Below, piece after piece: positions 36,501-44,906 of a stretch of DNA of 64,000 bases. The position numbers were made by a program, and so were the translations under genes. The first letter of the stretch is position 1; each line of letters begins with the position of its first letter. The DNA is taken from assembly GCA_049293015.1 (NCBI GenBank), contig JBATSB010000154.1, forward strand, positions 11,735-75,734, in the 5' to 3' direction. The stretch comes from UBA2330 sp049293015. Lineage in GTDB: Bacteria > Bacteroidota > Ignavibacteria > Tepidaquicellales > Tepidaquicellaceae. Under the pieces are notes generated by a model, which ran no database searches, had not been told where the DNA came from, and saw only the letters and a list, made by a program, of their open reading frames with translations.

Positions 36501-36723
36501 CTGGCTGCTTGATGGTCAGAACACAGCATTTTGGAGACCCATGGGAGTTGCCATTATTTTCGGATTAGCCTTTGCAACTTTTTTAACTTTAGTGATAGTG
36601 CCGGTTATGTATGTATCTGTTAATAATTTACTCGACAGATTTAAAAAGAAAAATCCTGAAGAAGCATCGGGAAGTATATCAGGTAATGACCCTGAATCAG
36701 ATATAATTTTAAATACTGAATAA
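33520..36723 (+). CDS. RND-family efflux transporter (AcrB/HAE type)
   Basis: 1067 aa, normal length. It has twelve predicted helices in two halves with two large periplasmic loops. Typical blocks are AMGFKNSLLVATSIPFSFLI (TM2-3), GLILVLGIIVDDAIVVTENI with the proton-relay Asp pair in TM4, and matching second-half blocks (VISLAGIVVRNAIILLDF; MIRLRPVFLTAAATILGLVP). The substrate (drug, lipid or metal) cannot be told; the methionine-rich metal-site motifs of the HME group are not apparent. It works with the MFP and TolC-like products just upstream. Confidence 0.94.
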   Translation: MNVSKIAVDNKVTVYILMVIIIILGLSSYTSIPKESAPSIVIPNIFVSTLYFGVSPQDMESLVTQEIEKEVKGISDVKKITSISQESFSMVNIEFNPDVIIDDALQKVRDKVAIAKTKMPKDIEEPSINEINLSEQPMLYINLSGNLGLAKLKDLADNISDDIEGIPGVLSADVKGGLEREVKVNVDAGRLKYYNLTLNDITTKIGNENLSIPGGSVDIGSQNYLVRVPGEYEDPELIRDLIIKSENGKPIYLRDVAEVIYDYKERTTLARENGNEAVTIVIKKRSGENIIEIADQIKELVKKKESSFPDGLKISFTGDSSISIKNTVHELENGIITGFLLVCLILLAAMGFKNSLLVATSIPFSFLIAFIVLSGLGITMNIVVLFGLILVLGIIVDDAIVVTENIYRLQETEGYNPHDAAIEGPREVQVPVTIATFTIISSFAPLLFFPGIVGEFMKYLPITLIVCLFSSLFVAMIINPVLSAKYINFKEDRAKHESRVKWYNIINKFHLWFDRLFAKIVKNYEKVLRWCMGRRKFTLSMTVVLLVFVFIIYGMFSKGVEFFPKVEPQQAFIYVNMPVGTNLDKSNEVTKIVEKKLPGFKDIEYYLTNVGSEIGEGFGGDIANKNTITLNFYEKEDRSQNSFKTIEEIRDSITNITTADVRIQMRTGGPPTGPPINLEISGDDFAKLGEISEQIKKQIVNIPGIKDLKDDFDEARPEIKITIDREKASLYGMNTAIIASDIRTAINGTAASKFRVSDKEYDITVRLDSSQREDILSIENIFLPGKDGAKIPLTSVAQVDFSGGIGAINRKDLKRVVTVSANAEGRLGNDILTDVRAKLKNFNLPDGYSLTYTGEQEDQQESTDFLSKAFLVSLLLVFFFLVIEFNSIMSPIIIMFTVVLSLIGVLIGLLITQTPFGIIMTGIGVISLAGIVVRNAIILLDFQAELEKRGLSREESVIQSGMIRLRPVFLTAAATILGLVPLTTGVDFDWRSFSWLLDGQNTAFWRPMGVAIIFGLAFATFLTLVIVPVMYVSVNNLLDRFKKKNPEEASGSISGNDPESDIILNTE

Positions 36724-36757
36724 TTTATTTGAAGCAAATTAAATTAAAAATATTTAT

Positions 36758-37186
36758 ATGACAGATCTTATGCCGTTTCATCTTGCAATACCAGTCAAAG
36801 AACTGGGCGAGACTCCTGAATTTTATAAAAATGTTTTAAAATGTAAACAGGGTAGAAGAAGTGAGAAGTGGATGGATCTTGATTTCTTTGGACATCAACT
36901 GGTATTGCATATTGCACAAGATAGAAAATCAGAGAATATTGAGTCTGTTAATTCAGTTGACGGACATGATGTACCGATTCCGCATTTTGGTGTAGTATTA
37001 AATTATGATGACTGGCATGAGAAGGAAAAGAATCTGAAGGAATACGGAATGAAATTTTTGATCGAACCTTATATTCGTTTTAAAGGAGAACCTGGTGAGC
37101 AGGCAACAATGTTTTTTTATGATCCATCTGGGAATGCAGTTGAGTTGAAGGCATTTAAGGATTTGGGGCAGCTATTTGTGAGTTGA
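36758..37186 (+). CDS. VOC (glyoxalase/bleomycin-resistance fold) family protein
   Basis: 142 aa. The paired beta-alpha-beta-beta-beta modules of the vicinal-oxygen-chelate fold are visible: PFHLAIPVKELGETPEFYKN at the start with the first His ligand, HFGVVLNYDDWHE in the middle, and FFYDPSGNAVELKAF with the terminal Glu ligand. Members include dioxygenases, isomerases and binding proteins; the substrate is unknown. It lies 34 bp after the RND gene and may be the last gene of that operon. A palindromic terminator follows 10 bp after the stop. Confidence 0.85.
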   Translation: MTDLMPFHLAIPVKELGETPEFYKNVLKCKQGRRSEKWMDLDFFGHQLVLHIAQDRKSENIESVNSVDGHDVPIPHFGVVLNYDDWHEKEKNLKEYGMKFLIEPYIRFKGEPGEQATMFFYDPSGNAVELKAFKDLGQLFVS

Positions 37187-37196
37187 TTTTTTTGGG

Positions 37197-37220
37197 AAAA
37201 ACGGTTTAAACCGTTTTTTT
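37197..37220 (+). terminator. palindromic element acting as terminator (AAACGG-family copy 1)
   Basis: Arms AAAAACGGTTT and AAACCGTTTTT form an 11-bp perfect inverted repeat with no spacer, followed by a T-run (37214-37220), just after the VOC gene. The same core recurs 15 bp downstream and inside the PKS gene. Confidence 0.75.
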
Positions 37221-37232
37221 ACTTCTGGATTA

Positions 37233-37256
37233 AATAAACGGTTTAAACCGTTTATT
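37233..37256. repeat. palindromic element (AAACGG-family copy 2)
   Basis: Arms AATAAACGGTTT and AAACCGTTTATT, a 12-bp perfect inverted repeat without spacer. It shares the 18-bp core AAACGGTTTAAACCGTTT with copy 1. Confidence 0.85.
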
Positions 37257-37349
37257 CCAAATAACAGCAAATTGACCATTCTAAATTAATACTGTTTATT
37301 ATCTACCTAAAAATTCATATTTTTATTTCATTATTTAATAATCCTCCTA

Positions 37350-38588
37350 ATGTCAAACAATAAAAGTATTACTGAAGAAGCCGCGGATTTTGTAAATGAA
37401 CTTTTCAAAAATAAACTCCAGACCATTTACGTTTATCATAACCTTACACATACAGAAGAAGTTGTAGAAGCGGTTAAGAAAATCGGAAATAAACTGAACC
37501 TGAATGATGAAGACCTAGAAATAATCACACTTGCTGCCTGGTTTCATGATACTGGATTTATTGAAAGAGTTAATAATCATGAAGATGTGAGTATCGATAT
37601 TGCGACAAAATTTCTTACAGAAAATAATTATAAAAAAGAAAATATTGATCTCATAAATGGCTGCATTAATGCTACCAGATATCCACAGTCCCCAACTAAT
37701 ATACTTGAGGAAATTTTATGTGATTCAGATCTATATCATCTTGGAAATAAAAACTATAATTTCAAAAACGATCTGCTCAGACTAGAATGGGAAAAATCTG
37801 AGGGGAAAATTTATTCAGATATTGATTGGATTAAAATCAATATGGATTTTCTTACAACTCATAAATTTTATACTAAACCTGCAAGAAAATCACTTTCCGA
37901 AAATAAGACTGATATGCTGGTAAAGCTTCAGAAAAAATACCGGAAAAAATTAGCTGAATCTGAAGAAAAAGATAACAGAGATAATAAACTGGAAATTGAA
38001 AAACAAAAGATAGAATCTAAGAAAGAAGCCAGTTCTAAAGCTGATAGAGGTGTAGAGACTATGTTTCGGAATGTCATCAGAACTCATGTAGAATTTAGTG
38101 CAATGGCTGACAATAAAGCAAATATTATGATCAGTGTTAATACTCTTATAATTGGTGCACTGCTTACTTTTCTCTTAAGAAAACTTGATACTAATCCTCA
38201 ACTTATCATCCCGACTTTCTTTCTTCTTTTGGTAAGTTTGACATGTATTGTATTTGGTGTTTTAGTTACGAGACCTAGTGTTAACATAGGTGTTTTTTCA
38301 AAAGATGACATTGTAAATAAAAAAACTAATTTGCTTTTTTTTGGAAATTTCTACAAAATGGATATTAAAGAATTTCATTGGGGTATGACAGAAATGATGA
38401 ATGACCGCGATTTTCTTTATGGAAGTATGATACAGGATTTTTATTTTCTCGGTAAGGTACTAGGAAAAAAATATAAATATCTGAGAATCTGTTATAATAT
38501 TTTTATGTATGGTTTGATAATCGCCGTAATCGCATTTGCATTAGCATTTATGTCTATGCCGATCGAACCGATTAATTTTTTTGAATAA
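37350..38588 (+). CDS. HD-domain phosphohydrolase fused to PycTM-type (Pycsar effector, DUF5706) membrane domain
   Basis: 412 aa. The N-terminal HD domain (about residues 1-190) keeps the metal ligands H30/H34 (YHNLTHTEEVV), H66-D67 (WFHDTG) and D125 (CDSDLYHLG), so it may be catalytic. A charged coiled linker (about 205-230) leads to the Pycsar-effector-type membrane domain: RTHVEFSAMADNKANIMISV, two helices (about 263-312) and a third near the C-terminus (about 385-405). HD domains hydrolyse nucleotides; PycTM domains in Pycsar defence respond to cyclic pyrimidine nucleotides and disrupt the membrane. HD-PycTM fusions are widespread and their role is not settled. A class III cyclase gene lies 2.6 kb downstream. 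Confidence 0.82.
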   Translation: MSNNKSITEEAADFVNELFKNKLQTIYVYHNLTHTEEVVEAVKKIGNKLNLNDEDLEIITLAAWFHDTGFIERVNNHEDVSIDIATKFLTENNYKKENIDLINGCINATRYPQSPTNILEEILCDSDLYHLGNKNYNFKNDLLRLEWEKSEGKIYSDIDWIKINMDFLTTHKFYTKPARKSLSENKTDMLVKLQKKYRKKLAESEEKDNRDNKLEIEKQKIESKKEASSKADRGVETMFRNVIRTHVEFSAMADNKANIMISVNTLIIGALLTFLLRKLDTNPQLIIPTFFLLLVSLTCIVFGVLVTRPSVNIGVFSKDDIVNKKTNLLFFGNFYKMDIKEFHWGMTEMMNDRDFLYGSMIQDFYFLGKVLGKKYKYLRICYNIFMYGLIIAVIAFALAFMSMPIEPINFFE

Positions 38589-38603
38589 TATTTTTCCTCT
38601 GAC

Positions 38604-39104
38604 ATCAAAAAACTTTTCTTAATAAGACATGCAAAATCAAGCTGGAAATACCCTAAGCTTGATGATCACGACAGACCGCTTAATGACAGAGGTAAACGCG
38701 ACGCTCCTCTCATGGCGGAAATTCTAAAAGAAAATGAAATATTTCCTGATATAATTCTTTCCAGTACTGCAGTCCGTGCATTAAAATATGCAGAAACTCT
38801 CGCTGATAAATTAGATTACGGTAAAAAAAACATTATAGCCTCCCGAGATTATTATTTTGCCGATTTAAATGAGATCCTTAATGTCTTCAGATCAATTTCA
38901 AAAAAATATAACACTGTTTTTTTTGTAGGTCATAATCCTGAGATTACATATCTTGCTAATTTTCTGTCGGGAAAAGATGTGAATAATATTCCAACTTCAG
39001 GTGTTTTTGGATTAAAATATGATATTAGTGACTGGACAGAACTGAATGAAGAAAACGGCAAATTCAATTTGTTTTATTACCCTAAATTATTTCTTGATAA
39101 ATAA
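38604..39104 (+). CDS. SixA-type phosphohistidine phosphatase, no canonical start codon visible
   Basis: The frame encodes a complete SixA-like histidine phosphatase of about 166 residues: IKKLFLIRHAKSSW (RHG motif), the RPLNDRGKRDAPLM block, ILSSTAVRALKYAE, and FVGHNPEIT with the second catalytic His. The family start would fall on ATC at 38604 where an ATG is expected. The only in-frame ATG (38712) would remove the catalytic RHA. The in-frame TAA ending the preceding gene is 15 bases upstream, with no GTG or TTG between. Possibilities: ATC initiation, a point change or sequence error, or a broken gene. It is 3 bp upstream of ppk1 and probably in one operon with it. Confidence 0.65.
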   Translation: MKKLFLIRHAKSSWKYPKLDDHDRPLNDRGKRDAPLMAEILKENEIFPDIILSSTAVRALKYAETLADKLDYGKKNIIASRDYYFADLNEILNVFRSISKKYNTVFFVGHNPEITYLANFLSGKDVNNIPTSGVFGLKYDISDWTELNEENGKFNLFYYPKLFLDK

Positions 39105-39107
39105 CTT

Positions 39108-41171
39108 ATGAAATATTTCAACAGAGACCTGAGTTGGTTATCCTTCAACGAAAGAGTTCTGCAGGAAGCTGAAGATAATTCTGTTCCATTATTTGAAAGA
39201 ATAAAATTTTTAGGGATATTTTCCTCCAATCTTGAAGAATTTTTCAGAGTCAGAATTTCCGGTCTCCGGTATCTTACAAAATTAAAGAAAAAAAATATCA
39301 GGGAATCCGGATTTGATCTGCATGTATTAACCATACATCTCATGCAGAAAATAGATGAACTGCAAAATAGATTTGGTAATGTATTTCGGAATGAACTTCT
39401 TCCCGCACTTGCTTCCGAAAACTTCTTTATTAAAGATGAAAATTCTGTTTCAGAATCTGATATAAATTTTTTAAATGATTTATTTACAGAAAAAATATAT
39501 CCATATCTGACTCCGATGATCATTGTGAAAAAAAAAATCAAACCTTTTTTAAAAACAGGACAGTTATACTTATCTATAAAAATTTCTTCAAATGACATCA
39601 TTAACTCCAATGGAAAAAATAAAAAGTTCAAATACGCATTAATGGAAATACCATCTGAAAGGATGGAACGATTTATTAAGTTACCTTCAGAACCAGACAG
39701 ATTCGAATATATTTTTCTTGATGATGTAATAAGAATTTTTATAAAAAATATATTTAAAGGATATAATATTGAAGAAGTACGCTCAATTAAACTCACCAGA
39801 GATGCCGAACTGTACATTGAAGATGAGTTCTCCGGAAATCTACTTGATAAAATAAAAAAGAATCTTGGTAAAAGAATTACAGGACTTCCCAGCCGATTTT
39901 TATATGACAGTAAAATGTCTAAACCTATGCTTAACTTCCTTTCTGAATCTCTTAATATAGATAATGAAGATCTCGTCAAGGGAGCAAAATATCATAATTT
40001 TCAGGACTTCCTTGGATTTCCTTTTCCGGATTTCAGACATTGTCTATATCCAGAAAAAGAAGAATTAAAGTCAAAATATATTTACAAATCTGAAAATATT
40101 TTTAATACCATTTCTAAAAAAGACCGGCTTCTTCATTTTCCATATGAATCTTTTTCTCCGGTTGCAGAATTCATAAATACTGCCGCCGAAGATAATTCTG
40201 TGAAAAGTATAAAAGTAACTTTATACAGAGTTGCAAAAAATTCATCCATTGTAAATTCTTTATTGAAAGCTCTTAAAAACGGTAAACATGTAACAGTTTT
40301 CATTGAAATCAAAGCCAGGTTTGATGAAGAGCTGAACATTATTAATGCCGGTGAACTTCAAAAAGCCGGAGCAAATGTTCTTTATAGTATACCGGGTATT
40401 AAAGTTCATGCAAAGCTTGCTATGGTTACAAGAATTGAAAATGAAATGCCCGTAAATTATTGTTACCTTGCCACTGGTAATTTCAATGAAAAAACTTCAA
40501 GAATATATTGTGATACAGGATTATTTACTTCATTAAAACATATTACTGATGAAGTCTCCAGAATTTTCGAATTTCTGGAAGGAGGAATTATTGATACTGA
40601 ATTCAAAAATTTACTCGTAGGGCAATTCAATATGAAAAAAGAGTTTTTGAAATTAATTGATACTGAAATTAAAAATGCTGCTAAAGGAAAAGAAGCTTCA
40701 GTAACTTTAAAACTCAATAGTCTTGAAGACCGGAAGATGATAGATAAATTGTATGAAGCTTCTAAAACAGGTGTAAAAATTTTCGTAATCGTCAGAGGTA
40801 TATGTTGTCTTGTACCCGGAGTAAAAAAGCAAAGTTCAAATATTAAAATTATCAGCATAGTAGACAGATATCTCGAACACAGCCGTGTATTTGTTTTCCA
40901 TAATGGAGGAGATAAAAAAGTTTATATTTCTTCAGCAGACTGGATGAAAAGAAATCTGAATAGAAGAATTGAAACAGCAATTCCTGTTTATGACGAAGAT
41001 CTGAAAAAGGAATTAATTGATATATTAGACATTCAAAAAAGAGATAATACTAAAGCCCGAATAATTGACAAAGATCAGAAAAACGAATACGTAAATTCCG
41101 AATCTGCAGATAAGTACAGAGCTCAATCAGATATTTATAATTATCTATTAGATAAAATCAGCACTGAATAA
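39108..41171 (+). CDS. ppk1: polyphosphate kinase 1
   Basis: 687 aa with the four-domain PPK1 layout. The N-terminal block is YFNRDLSWLSFNERVLQEA. The active site has H434 in IPGIKVHAKLAMVTR (matching the autophosphorylated His of E. coli PPK) and H591 in DRYLEHSRV. The C-terminal block includes SADWMKRNLNRRIETAIPV. It makes polyphosphate from ATP reversibly. It follows the sixA-like gene by 3 bp, a pairing seen in other bacteria. The 3' end overlaps the convergent cyclase gene by 24 bp. Confidence 0.96.
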   Translation: MKYFNRDLSWLSFNERVLQEAEDNSVPLFERIKFLGIFSSNLEEFFRVRISGLRYLTKLKKKNIRESGFDLHVLTIHLMQKIDELQNRFGNVFRNELLPALASENFFIKDENSVSESDINFLNDLFTEKIYPYLTPMIIVKKKIKPFLKTGQLYLSIKISSNDIINSNGKNKKFKYALMEIPSERMERFIKLPSEPDRFEYIFLDDVIRIFIKNIFKGYNIEEVRSIKLTRDAELYIEDEFSGNLLDKIKKNLGKRITGLPSRFLYDSKMSKPMLNFLSESLNIDNEDLVKGAKYHNFQDFLGFPFPDFRHCLYPEKEELKSKYIYKSENIFNTISKKDRLLHFPYESFSPVAEFINTAAEDNSVKSIKVTLYRVAKNSSIVNSLLKALKNGKHVTVFIEIKARFDEELNIINAGELQKAGANVLYSIPGIKVHAKLAMVTRIENEMPVNYCYLATGNFNEKTSRIYCDTGLFTSLKHITDEVSRIFEFLEGGIIDTEFKNLLVGQFNMKKEFLKLIDTEIKNAAKGKEASVTLKLNSLEDRKMIDKLYEASKTGVKIFVIVRGICCLVPGVKKQSSNIKIISIVDRYLEHSRVFVFHNGGDKKVYISSADWMKRNLNRRIETAIPVYDEDLKKELIDILDIQKRDNTKARIIDKDQKNEYVNSESADKYRAQSDIYNYLLDKISTE

Positions 41172-42197
41172 TTTCAACTCTATTTCTTTCCCTTTAAGTT
41201 TATACTTTCCAATGTTTTCTGTTATTATGTTTCCTTTATTTAACTTTTTTTGTACATCCTCTGAAATCAAAATTTCTTTATCAAGAGTTTTGCAGAATGC
41301 CTGGATCCTTGATGCAGTATTAAGAACATCACCGTGAAACACGATCTCCTTTTTTGAATCTCCTATCTCACCTGTTACAACTTCTCCATAATGAACACCT
41401 GCTTTGAATCCGGGAATATATCCAAACCTTGTCATATAATTTTCAGATAATCTGTTAATTATATTTTTCATTTCAAAAAAGCAATTCACACATGCATTAT
41501 TGTCAAATCCAATATTATCTATCCAGCTCACTATTACTTCATCTCCTACATACTGATAAATTTCTCCTTTAAATTTAACTATTGCTTCATCAATATCAAA
41601 AAAAAAATTATTAATAAAGTTATGATATTTTACAGGTCCGAGTTTTTCGGCTATAGTGGTAGATGAAGTGAGATCCAAAAACATAAAGGTTCTGAATTCT
41701 ATTCTTGGCTTGTGATACTTTCCAGTAATATAATTTAAAAGAACTTTTTTACCGAGCAGGGAATTTATCTGCATAAAAAAATTAATTATAAAACTGGCTG
41801 CAATAGCAAAAAAGAAAATGTTTTTGAAATCACCAGTTAAAATAAATTTTCTAAAGTCATCACTTTTTATTGTGTTTAAAAGAGATTCATCATTGAGACT
41901 GCTTTCATGAACAACCCAAACAGTTAAAACAGAAAATGAAATAATAAAAATGTAAAATAAAGTTCTGATAATAAGTGTAACAGAGAATTTCAGTTTGTTG
42001 AAATTATTTTTAAACACAAAATTCTCAAAGACAGAACTTACAAATGTGATCATAAAACCGATCAGTAATCCTTTAAACAGAGTAACCGGATTCAAACCAA
42101 ATGTAATGGCAGTAAATACCGGGGCTACTATCACACCCGAAAGAGTTACTATGAAAACTGATCTTATCTTTTCTTTATTTTTTAAAATAAAATTCAT
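41148..42197 (-). CDS. membrane-bound class III nucleotide cyclase
   Basis: 349 aa. Four helices occupy the N-terminal about 140 residues, and the class III cyclase domain about 165-349. Metal-binding D175 (FMFLDLTSS) and D219 (YVGDEV) and the catalytic N293/R297 (VLNTASR) are present, so catalysis is plausible. The two base-selecting positions, normally Lys and Asp/Thr in adenylate cyclases, read Q215 and E284. Product base therefore cannot be assumed to be adenine. It is convergent with ppk1 and overlaps it. The nearby HD-PycTM protein makes a signalling link conceivable. Confidence 0.88.
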   Translation of the reverse strand: MNFILKNKEKIRSVFIVTLSGVIVAPVFTAITFGLNPVTLFKGLLIGFMITFVSSVFENFVFKNNFNKLKFSVTLIIRTLFYIFIISFSVLTVWVVHESSLNDESLLNTIKSDDFRKFILTGDFKNIFFFAIAASFIINFFMQINSLLGKKVLLNYITGKYHKPRIEFRTFMFLDLTSSTTIAEKLGPVKYHNFINNFFFDIDEAIVKFKGEIYQYVGDEVIVSWIDNIGFDNNACVNCFFEMKNIINRLSENYMTRFGYIPGFKAGVHYGEVVTGEIGDSKKEIVFHGDVLNTASRIQAFCKTLDKEILISEDVQKKLNKGNIITENIGKYKLKGKEIELKLFSADFI

Positions 42198-42275
42198 AAT
42201 TAAATTTCGTACAAATCTCAGACGTGATAATTTATTATAACTTAATCAATTTTTTCTTTTTTATTTCAAATAAAT

Positions 42276-44813
42276 CTATAAAGTAAATGCTGATCCCAGA
42301 TAAAATTTGAAACCTTCATCTGATTGAGCTATTGTTATTCCAAAATTTGCTAACTTATTTATGTATGATATCCAGACTGAACCTCCATATGAATTATGCC
42401 ATGTCTTTGATTTTTCCCCCTGTAAGTAAACTCTGCCTGTACCTCCAAAGACTGAAATTCCTAAAATACCCGGCACAAGAATGTTCAGAGGCAATAATCT
42501 GATTCTTAATTCAGTCTGCGCCATTATTAAACCATTTCCGGCAAATCTCTCTCTGGCAAATCCAAGTAGTGAACCTTCCCCTCCGAGAAATAATGACTCA
42601 TTAAAAGGAAATGTTCCCCATATTTTTCCTCCCGCTGCCTGCATTACAAGTGTAGCTCCCATCACTGTATCTGTGGATAAATAACCTCTCACATCAAATT
42701 CAGCTTTACCGTATTCATAACTATTATCAAATATTTGCGGATAATATTTACCGTTTAATCTTGAATAAATTCCATCGTTAGTTTCTACCTGAGAATTTCT
42801 ACTGTCATATCTCATTCCTAAATTCATTCCACCAAATTTCATACTGCCAATACCATATGTATTTGGATCCTGCCCCAGTAAAGTATTTGGATCGTTCATT
42901 ACATCAGAATAACTGTAAGCCAAGCCTGATTCCATAAAAGTATTTTTACCTAAATAATAATCCAGTCCTATTCCTGATTCAAAATATTCCTGTTTCACAT
43001 TATAATATCCTGAATTTTCGAGATCCTGATTAAAAGTAGTCTCATTACCCATTCCAAAAAATTTGGTTACAAATAATTCTGATTCTGTAAAATTTACAAT
43101 TACATTTTGATTTCTAATTATGTTATAAAAATTTCCATCAAAATCAAAATTAAATTTACTGTATCTAAAAGAGTAACTTGTAAAAAGTGACATCCTAAAA
43201 GCGAATGGTTTAAAATTGTATCCGTATTTATATAATATAGGTCCACCTCCGAGAATCAGTCCGTCATCTGAGTTATAGTCAAACACCGGTCCGAATCTCC
43301 AGTCATATCCACGGTCTTCATTCTCTGGTTCATTTCTTTCAGTCAGATCATTCTCTGGTCTTATATCTTTTCGTTCATATATCCTTCTGTCATTTAAATT
43401 TAAAATCTCTACTTCACCTTCACCTTTGATAAGATTAATATCAATGCCTACAGAATATTTTCCTTTTACATCCACTATATCCGTTCCACTATTAAGAAAA
43501 ATTCTTATCTCTTTCGTGTCATCATCATTAAAACTTCTGTTAAAAAATGCTTCACCTTTTATCTCACCGGTTTTTTTATCAGTCTCATATATCCTCAGCT
43601 CAAGATCATTTTCACTGAAATAATTTACTACGACAAATTCATTTTTATCACTGCCATATACATCTACAATTTCATTTATTAAATAGTAGTATTCATCTGC
43701 TGCTGGTTTCAGCTTATTCCTTCTGGATATTATAAGTCTTTCGAGTTTTTTTCCACCTAAACTATACCATTCTTTCGGCATCTTTTTTACTGCATAAGTG
43801 ATCACAGAATCTGTAAGCTGATGCTGAATATATCTTACTAAAGAGTCATAATCTTTCTTAGGAACCGGCGGTAAAAACTTCCTGTCAACATATCTGCCGT
43901 TAAAAGTCAGGTCGTATATTTTTGGATAATCTTCACTGTATCCTTCTATCTGTGTAATTGATTCACCAACTAAAAATGGAATCAAACCATCATATAAACT
44001 GAATGCCTGATCTCTATCCCGTGGAATCGGCTTATAAACTGTCCTTCCATTTTCTTTATATCCCGCCCATTTCCACTGATCCGAATGCCTGTCCCAGTCT
44101 CCAATAAGAAGATCGATCAGTCTTGCCTTAAGATATTCAATATTATCTACCTGATTTTCATTATTCTTCTCAAGTATTTTATATAGCTTTTTTGTACTAA
44201 TTATTTTATCGGAATTGCCAAATCCCTTTTCATCAGAAATATTTTCATCAGCAGCACCTTCTGGATTTACTTCTATAGTTCCTAACATACCGCCGAATTC
44301 TTTTCTGTACTTTCCTAATTTTTTGTCATTTGGCAGGATTATTACTACCGGCTCAGCATTAAGAATTCCGACAGCATTCATTATTGGAGAAACTATGACT
44401 GCTGAAAACGGATGTGAAGTGCTTATCTGATCTTTGACCATATCTGCAAATACAGAATTCTGATATTCTTCCGGTAAAATCCTGCTTGGATCTTTATTCA
44501 TTGAACGGAATTTATATTCCAGACTATCATTGCCTTTGAATCTCAGAGTCTTTGTCTGAAGACCACCACCTCTTTTAATTGGTGTCAAACCGCCTCCATA
44601 CTTTTCAAGATTAATTATATCTACAGTAAAGGGAGTTTTCCAGAGGTCTCTCCAGTGTGCGCCGAAAATTATTTCTTTAAGTCCTGATATATCATATTCT
44701 TCACCTGCTGTGACTTTGGCCGTTCCTAAAAAAATATCTGAACTGTCATTTTGGGAGAATGATAAACTGCAGAATAAAGAATTTAAAAAAAATATTATTA
44801 TAACTGATCTCAA
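42276..44813 (-). CDS. outer-membrane Omp85/BamA-type barrel with kinase-like N-terminal region
   Basis: 845 aa with a signal peptide (about residues 1-21). The N-terminal about 400 residues contain a Gly-rich/EYKFRSMNKDP segment (about 82-110), a WDRH motif at 240-243 inside LLIGDWDRHSDQWKW, and PRDRDQAF at 264-271. These resemble the catalytic and metal loops of CotH/HipA/Fam20-like kinases, but the match is by eye only. From about residue 505 a 16-strand-like barrel follows (RFGPVFDYNSDDGLILGG, then GGMNLGMRYDSRNSQ, then LFLGGEGSLLGFARERFAGN) as in the surface-antigen/Omp85 family. It is likely in the outer membrane; biochemical activity is unproven. Confidence 0.75.
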   Translation of the reverse strand: MRSVIIIFFLNSLFCSLSFSQNDSSDIFLGTAKVTAGEEYDISGLKEIIFGAHWRDLWKTPFTVDIINLEKYGGGLTPIKRGGGLQTKTLRFKGNDSLEYKFRSMNKDPSRILPEEYQNSVFADMVKDQISTSHPFSAVIVSPIMNAVGILNAEPVVIILPNDKKLGKYRKEFGGMLGTIEVNPEGAADENISDEKGFGNSDKIISTKKLYKILEKNNENQVDNIEYLKARLIDLLIGDWDRHSDQWKWAGYKENGRTVYKPIPRDRDQAFSLYDGLIPFLVGESITQIEGYSEDYPKIYDLTFNGRYVDRKFLPPVPKKDYDSLVRYIQHQLTDSVITYAVKKMPKEWYSLGGKKLERLIISRRNKLKPAADEYYYLINEIVDVYGSDKNEFVVVNYFSENDLELRIYETDKKTGEIKGEAFFNRSFNDDDTKEIRIFLNSGTDIVDVKGKYSVGIDINLIKGEGEVEILNLNDRRIYERKDIRPENDLTERNEPENEDRGYDWRFGPVFDYNSDDGLILGGGPILYKYGYNFKPFAFRMSLFTSYSFRYSKFNFDFDGNFYNIIRNQNVIVNFTESELFVTKFFGMGNETTFNQDLENSGYYNVKQEYFESGIGLDYYLGKNTFMESGLAYSYSDVMNDPNTLLGQDPNTYGIGSMKFGGMNLGMRYDSRNSQVETNDGIYSRLNGKYYPQIFDNSYEYGKAEFDVRGYLSTDTVMGATLVMQAAGGKIWGTFPFNESLFLGGEGSLLGFARERFAGNGLIMAQTELRIRLLPLNILVPGILGISVFGGTGRVYLQGEKSKTWHNSYGGSVWISYINKLANFGITIAQSDEGFKFYLGSAFTL

Positions 44814-44906
44814 TGTATTTTTAATAAAATTTTTAATAAATAAATTGAATTAAAAATTAACACAATTTCATAAATTAATTGAAGTTCAGATTTACTGAGC
44901 ATATGT

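Noticed and set aside
38712..39104. SixA gene starting at the first in-frame ATG (38712)
   Set aside because: This start would delete the catalytic RHA motif that is clearly encoded upstream in the same frame.
39077..39979. 300-codon minus-strand frame antisense to sixA and ppk1
   Set aside because: It lies wholly opposite a well-conserved ppk1 and its protein is Ser/Leu/Phe/Ile-rich, as expected for an antisense shadow.
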